From the NCBI GenBank assembly GCA_030789695.1, contig CM061134.1, positions 60,085,334 through 60,149,333 on the forward strand: a stretch of DNA of 64,000 bases, written 5' to 3'. The notes under the pieces were generated by a model. That model was not told the DNA's origin. It saw only the letters and a program-made list of their open reading frames with translations, and did no database searches. The position numbers and the translations under genes are program-made. Below, piece by piece: positions 58,900 through 64,000 of this stretch; position 1 is the first letter of the stretch, and each line of letters starts with the position of its first letter. This DNA comes from Scilla litardierei (lineage: Eukaryota > Streptophyta > Magnoliopsida > Asparagales > Asparagaceae).

Positions 58900-60402
58900 C
58901 TTGTCCAGTCTCGTTGGAGATGCCGGTCGTTATCTCATATAATACATAACTTGGCATGGTGTATTTTCTGATCACACATGATTGGAATTGACCTGATCCA
59001 CCCAACCCTGCTTTTTGAAACAATACCCATAATAACTGTTATAAGAATATGACATGTAGGATGCTTCTCCTAACAAAAAATTGCAGTATCCAACACAACC
59101 AAACATGACATGCGTCCATCTGTGCCCGAGACTTGCAAATATGTACACTGCTATTTGCCTTAAATATACACACATATATGAAGTATGTTTCGCCATTTCT
59201 GACAAAAGCTACTCTTTACAGATCATTTTACTAAATATTTGGTTCCTTTTAATGAACATGAAGACAATATGAATTCTGATATGCATAAGCATATATGCAG
59301 AAGAAATATGCATATATAAGCGTGCCCTCATGTCTTGAGTTGGGATGATTGCCATGTCCGTGCAAAATGCGACACGTATCTGTGTCTCCAAACCATATGT
59401 ATTCTCTTCCTTTATTACATGCCCTGGTGAAAGGAGCATATGCCTATCTTAATGGTCCCCGATATGCTTATAGTTTGCTGCTTGTTAAAGGCGTTATCAA
59501 TTGCATTGTTTTCTTAACCCAACATAGTTATGGTAATGTATTGCCATGACCAAATTAGTGCTGTTAGGATTTAAGGTCTCACATCCTTCGATATGGTTAA
59601 AAGAACTAGGAACCGCGCTCACTCTCACAATGAGTAAGGTGATAGATGGTAAGTCGTTAAATATACTTGGACTCATGACTCAAATAGGGTTAGTCCTTAC
59701 GGGTAAATATGAGTTCCAAGGATATTAGCCATCCGTCTTAGTTCGTGAATTTCAACCCTAATTCTTTATGCTGGGACTATAGCTCTTACAAACTGGTATC
59801 AATCCCCATGGTTTAGCATGCCTTTATCAATGATACGTGTATGTTGATTGGAGACTTTGTTGACACATGATTATTTAGGCTTGCAATGGAGCATGACACC
59901 TAGTCATCAGTTGCGTCTGTTGTTGTACTTCACCTTTGAGTGCTACATAGTTCGTCGTATGGTATAACCTGATTCATTTGTGAAGTTCAGGCAAGACGCT
60001 TTACCCACTCAATGTTATGAGACGGCCACAGAAAGTGTATTTAGTCTATAAAGTAATAGATTGGAATGTGGTTAAATATGTTTGGACTCATGATTTTAAT
60101 GGGGATAATCTTTTTAAGCCAATATAATTTATGAACATGTTAGCGATATCTATCTGGCTTTGTGGTTTTCAAACCTAAATACTTCTGTTGAACCTACTGT
60201 TCAACATTATCAAATATTGTATCTCCATTATTGAACAAGACATAACAACAAAAGAAAAATAGATACTGGTTTGGATTTTGTACGATAATAAATTCAGGTA
60301 AGAAACATGTGAGTCACATATATGTTGCATTCAAAAGATCATGGACACCTTGTACATAATGTGAATGTCAACAATGCTGATATAAATTAATCATGGACTA
60401 AG
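58900..60402. other. Unassigned intergenic sequence
   Basis: AT-rich, no conserved coding frame or terminal repeats recognised. A stretch at 59570-59720 with KELGTALTLTMSKVIDGK on one frame did not match any family known to me. Confidence 0.35.
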
Positions 60403-60407
60403 GACAC

Positions 60408-60799
60408 TGATACGATCCGGTGGATCGAATCAATAAAGTTCAGATTTTTAAAGTGGAAAATATAAAAAGAGGAAATTTTGTGGACTTTTAGATTGCGAAG
60501 AACTAAGAAATAGATTGATAATTGAGTCTCTTTCGAGAGGAGACTCGCTCTCCTAGCTTTGGTTGCACGGAATAAAGCCTAAAACCTTCACAAGAGATGC
60601 CTACAATTGTTCTTCACAAAATAAGCATAAAGAAATAAAAGACGGCTAGCCCTAATAAATAGAAAGTAGAGGATTTACTAATCTAGTCTGAAAAGACTAG
60701 AATACCCCTAGATAACTAAATCACCAAAGCCTAATCATCAAGTGGGACCCTGGTGCGGCGAATCGGCAAAGCGGGCGGCGGCTAGGGGCGTCCGCATCA
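60408..60799 (-). repeat. 3' LTR of the TR-GAG element
   Basis: 392 bp, TGATACGATCCGG to CCGCATCA, about 99% identical to the other copy. Confidence 0.95.
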
Positions 60800-60925
60800 A
60801 TACATCCCCTAAAAGAGCCACCTTGTCCTCAAGGTGGAGATCTGGCTTTGAAGGCCCCCGAGGGAAAACAGAGGCTAGGGTCACCTGTCAGAACCACCGT
60901 GCGACCCCCCTCCTGGAATTCCATC

Positions 60926-63335
60926 CTAAGCTGCCCAGTTCATCTTCACCTCGCCCAACCCCCTCAGCCACTGTACGCCCAGAATCATATCGATATTGTC
61001 TAACTCTAGGGGCAAGAAGTCCTCCACGATCTGCACCCCTTGTAAGGTCAGACTCAGCCCCTTGCACATCCCACTGCTCTCCTCCCTCCTCCTTGTCCCT
61101 GAGAGGACCGTAAAAGTCTCCAATGTGCTTACCTGCAACCTATGACGATCCACCAAATGTCGAGAGATGAAGTTGTGGGTAGCCCCACGGTCTATGAGTA
61201 CCGTCACCGGCGCGTCGTCCAATCGCCCTGACAACTTCATGGTATGGTTCGTGGTTACCCCTACCAAAGAGTTCAGGGACACCTCCGCTACATCCAGATG
61301 TGCGTGCTCAACTTCGCTCTCTTCCGTCATCACTGGCTCCCCATCATCTGCATACTCCCTCTCGTCCGGTACTAGCACAATCTGCATCAGCCTGCTCGCA
61401 CATCGATGACCGGGACTGAACTTCTCATCGCATCTGAAGCAGAGGCCTGCAGCACGCCTCGCCCTCATATCAGCCTCAGTCATCCGCTTACCAGGGATCA
61501 CTGGTCGGGTTCCCTCTCTCTTTATTTCCGTGTCCACTGGTGCTACTGTAACCCCAAGAAGTGGGGCCGGTGCTGTCTGACTACGCTGGCCCTGGGCTCC
61601 CCAAGTCCCCCGAATGCGTCTCTCCTCTGCATGCTTCTCCTCCGCCTTATGGGCCAGGCGAAGGACATCCTCCAACGTCCCCGGACTCTACATCCTCAGC
61701 TCTGCTCGTATGGAGGGCTTCAGCCCCCTCATGAAATTCCTGATCATCACCTCGTCGGTCACCCCCCTTCACCCTACTATTCAGCATCTCGAACTTCTCT
61801 ACATAATTCCTGACCGTCCCCTCCTGCCTCAGAGCAGATAACTGCTCGTAGAAATCTCCCCCTGGAGTATCCTGGAACCGGTCTAGTATCAGTGCGGACA
61901 GCTCCTCCCAAGTGCGAAAGGGGGTCCGCGCCACCTTCCATCTGTACCAGGCCAACGCCTTGCCCTCGAAGTAGATTCCGATGGCCCTCAGAACCTCCTC
62001 CTCCGTCAACCGCATCACCTGGAAGTAACGCTCCGCCCGGTAGATCCACCCATCCGGATCCGTGCCGTCAAAAATCGGCATCTTCAGCTTCATAAGGCGG
62101 TGATCTGCATTGATGTCCCCCTGAGGTCCCCCATCTCTACCGCGGTCACCCCCACGGCCGAATCCCCCGCCGACTGCCTCAACTGCTCCTCCCCCGGCAA
62201 CCCCATACATCTCCTCAGGCCACCCGGGTCGCTCCCACGCCTCAGGCTGGTAATGGTACCCCGGAAACTCCTGCTGTCGTGCCATCACGGGTCCTCCTGC
62301 TCCTCTGGGCTGCTGTACCGGTGATGTCCGTCCTCCAAAATAGCCCCCGGGCCTTGTCCCCCCTCCGAAAAGCCATCAAAAGCATGTCTGGGATCCACCT
62401 GTGGCCTCAGTACCTGTGGATGAGCCTCTGGTCTCCAAAATTAGGCTATTGGAGCCCCAATCGTCGTGTCTCGGGCCCATCCGCCTCCATCTTGCCCCCA
62501 TGGGGCTGTCTGCACTGCCGTGGGCCCCCGGAAGGTCGTTGGCGTCGACGCGGGCCCCCAGGGGGCTGCCTGCACCTCGGCAGGCCCCCAGAAGTGGACT
62601 GCAGGCCTGTTTGGGCCTGCTGGGACAGCGGCAGGCCTGAACGGGCCTACCGAAGTCGCAGCAGGCCCTTCTGGGCCTACAGCAGCTGCGGCAGGCCCAC
62701 TGGGCCCTGCCGCAGCTGCGGCAGGTCGCAGGCTGCGCAGGCCCGACAGGGCCTGCCAATATTTCCGCAGGCCCTGAAGGGCCTGTTGTGCAAGCCGCAA
62801 GCCCAGATGGGCCTGCCGAGCTTGCCGCAGGCCCAGGAGGGCCTGCCGGCCTGTTCCAGGGGCTGTCGGCCCCTCCATGCCCATGTCCGGCCCCTCTAGG
62901 GTTTGCGGCGGCTGCGTTTTGCTCCAGATGTGTTGCCGTAGCCGTCGCCCCCTCCGGTTGCTCCCAACTTGCCGATTCAAGCGTCGATTCTCCTTGGTTT
63001 TCTCCCCCTTGAATCCTCTTGCCCCGATCTCCTCCTCTCTCCATTGTTAGGGCTTGGATCATAGCTTTTATCTCCGGAATTGACGAAGTGGCCTCCCTTA
63101 AAAATTTCAGATCTGAAGTGGCCTCCTTTAACCCTTGGATGTCCCGTGACATTTGCGCGGCTTCCCTTCGCATGCCCCGAAGCTCGGTTTGGATGTCCTC
63201 TTACGAATGGGCGTGATCCTTGATGGATTCTCTTAGGGTTTTCTTCAATCCCTCGATCTCCCGGTTGAACTCTTCTCGAAGCCCTTGTACCTTCTCATCC
63301 ACGCCATCCGCCTTTGACCTTGTGCTCGTCGCCAT
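60926..63335 (-). pseudogene. Gag-protease with collagen-like repeats, frameshifted
   Basis: ATG at 63335 starts MATSTRSKADGVDEKVQGLR, a charged coiled-coil N-terminus, with one in-frame TAA near 63203. Then comes a Gly/Pro/Ala-rich region (62890-62500) of GP-x-GP repeats that runs through two frameshifts. The capsid domain is at 62288-61770 (KLKMPIFDGTDPDGWIYRAER, GKALAWYRWK, TWEELSALILDRFQ, LRQEGTVRNYVEKFE). A G-run near 61765 shifts the frame to FMRGLKPSIRAELRM. Next are a zinc knuckle (CFRCDEKFSPGHRC, about 61435-61395) and the protease LIDRGATHNFIS (about 61215) with MILGVQWLRGLG. The family usually has DSGATHNF; Ser is Arg here, so the protease is probably dead. The frame ends at 60926. 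Confidence 0.88.
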
Positions 63336-63361
63336 TGGATCTTAATGCTCTGATACCAATT

Positions 63362-63752
63362 TGATACGATCCGGTGGATCGAATCAATAAAGTTCAGATT
63401 TTTAAAGTGGAAAATATAAAAAGAGGAAATTTTGTGGACTTTAGATTGCGAAGAACTAAGAAATAGATTGATAATTGAGTCTCTTTCGAGAGGAGACTCG
63501 CTCTCCTAGCTTTGGTTGCACGGAACAAAGCCTAAAACCTTCACAAGAGATGCCTACAATTGTTCTTCACAAAATAAGCATAAAGAAATAAAAGACGGCT
63601 AGCCCTAATAAATAGAAAGTAGGGGATTTACTAATCTAGTCTGAAAAGACTAGAATACCCCTAGATAACTAAATCACCAAAGCCTAATCATCAAGTGGGA
63701 CCCGGGTGCGGCGAATCGGCAAAGCGGGCGGCGGCTAGGGGCGTCCGCATCA
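63362..63752 (-). repeat. 5' LTR of the TR-GAG element
   Basis: 391 bp, followed on the plus strand by TSD GACAC at 63753-63757. It lacks one T of a TTTT run present in the other copy. Confidence 0.95.
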
Positions 63753-63757
63753 GACAC

Positions 63758-64000
63758 CTAATATAATAATGATGGTGATTCTACAACAAAGAAACAAGTT
63801 ATTTCGAGACCAAATTCAAGTTTGTATATTCATGTGCTTGTCATCAATTTCAGTTAGACAAAAAACTGCACTGTCTGCTTCTGGCATAGAAGCTGGAAGC
63901 AAAATAAAAAGGAGAAAGTGATCCAATTGCAGCTGTTCACCAATCAAAATATAGTTACTGTAAAAAAAGTACACGATAGGAATATGCAAATGCAGATGCA
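63758..64000. other. Right edge, unassigned
   Basis: AT-rich flank of the TR-GAG insertion, continuous with the sequence left of 60402. No gene recognised. Confidence 0.35.

Larger units (their letters stand above)
60408..63752 (-). mobile_element. Young gag-protease-only Ty3/gypsy element (TR-GAG type)
   Basis: LTRs 60408-60799 (392 bp) and 63362-63752 (391 bp) differ by three substitutions and one indel. Perfect TSD GACAC (60403-60407 and 63753-63757). On the minus strand TTGGTATCAGAGCATTAA, the initiator-tRNA primer site, follows the 5' LTR (63339-63361). Only gag and protease are encoded; reverse transcriptase, RNase H and integrase are absent, so movement would need enzymes from another element. 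Confidence 0.92.

Noticed and set aside
62279..62899. Plus-strand 206-codon frame rich in Cys, Arg and Pro
   Set aside because: Opposite strand of the gag minisatellite; low-complexity shadow.
1..64000. tRNA, rRNA or other structured RNA genes
   Set aside because: No tRNA cloverleaf with A and B boxes or rRNA segment was recognised; TGGTATCAGAGC occurrences are retrotransposon primer-binding sites, not tRNA genes. A tRNAscan-SE/Infernal run would be decisive.

Overview
The window is nuclear DNA of a flowering plant, most likely a monocot with a large repeat-rich genome. The evidence is two intron-containing plant housekeeping genes, a very GC-rich first exon in one of them, and dense nested plant transposons (Tat, Athila, SIRE-type Copia, hAT, PIF/Harbinger, MITEs). 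No bacterial, organellar or RNA gene was seen. Assignments are by eye from motifs and from terminal-repeat and target-site-duplication (TSD) matching; no database was searched.

Layout. 0-6.0 kb: a Tat-lineage Ty3/gypsy remnant made of broken gag, a ~48-bp tandem repeat, an antisense accessory ORF and a 3' LTR. 6.0-8.3 kb: two degraded Copia-type LTR copies. 8.3-9.25 kb: a PIF/Harbinger remnant. 11.2-14.4 kb: a complete three-exon UBP22-like deubiquitinase (+). 15.2-18.6 kb: the last three exons of a SLC35F5/EamA-like transporter (-), convergent with UBP22. 19.1-26.5 kb: a short non-autonomous Tat element whose 3' LTR was later hit by a SIRE-type LTR (now solo) and by a 3.4-kb hAT transposon; every TSD is readable. 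26.7-28.6 kb: MITEs and small repeats. 28.7-34.5 kb: the 3' half of a SIRE-type Copia element with an extra ORF and 3' LTR. 35.0-35.4 kb: a foldback MITE. 35.7-40.4 kb: a complete but decayed small Copia element. 41.2-52.0 kb: a complete 10.8-kb Athila element (-) that has lost reverse transcriptase and integrase but keeps gag-protease and the Athila second ORF. 53.5-54.2 kb: a Copia RNase H relic. 54.3-58.9 kb: a non-autonomous Ty3/gypsy element containing a 2.86-kb solo LTR. 60.4-63.8 kb: a young gag-protease-only Ty3/gypsy element (-).

The main observation is a shared promoter plan. In at least four LTR families a cluster of short self-complementary motifs (CAGTCGACTG, ACTCGGCCGAGT, TAGTCGACTA, or CTAGTCGGTC with its complement) lies just upstream of the TATA box. 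In two unrelated elements, Athila and the SIRE-type Copia, the same motif cluster plus a TATA-like site also occurs inside the element, directly ahead of the accessory ORF that follows pol. This suggests that accessory genes have acquired their own copy of the LTR promoter.

The two host genes probably act independently. UBP22 is the SAGA-module H2B deubiquitinase; the neighbour is a membrane transporter. No exon upstream of 18570 was found, so the transporter either has a TE-filled intron of more than 45 kb or was cut by the insertions.
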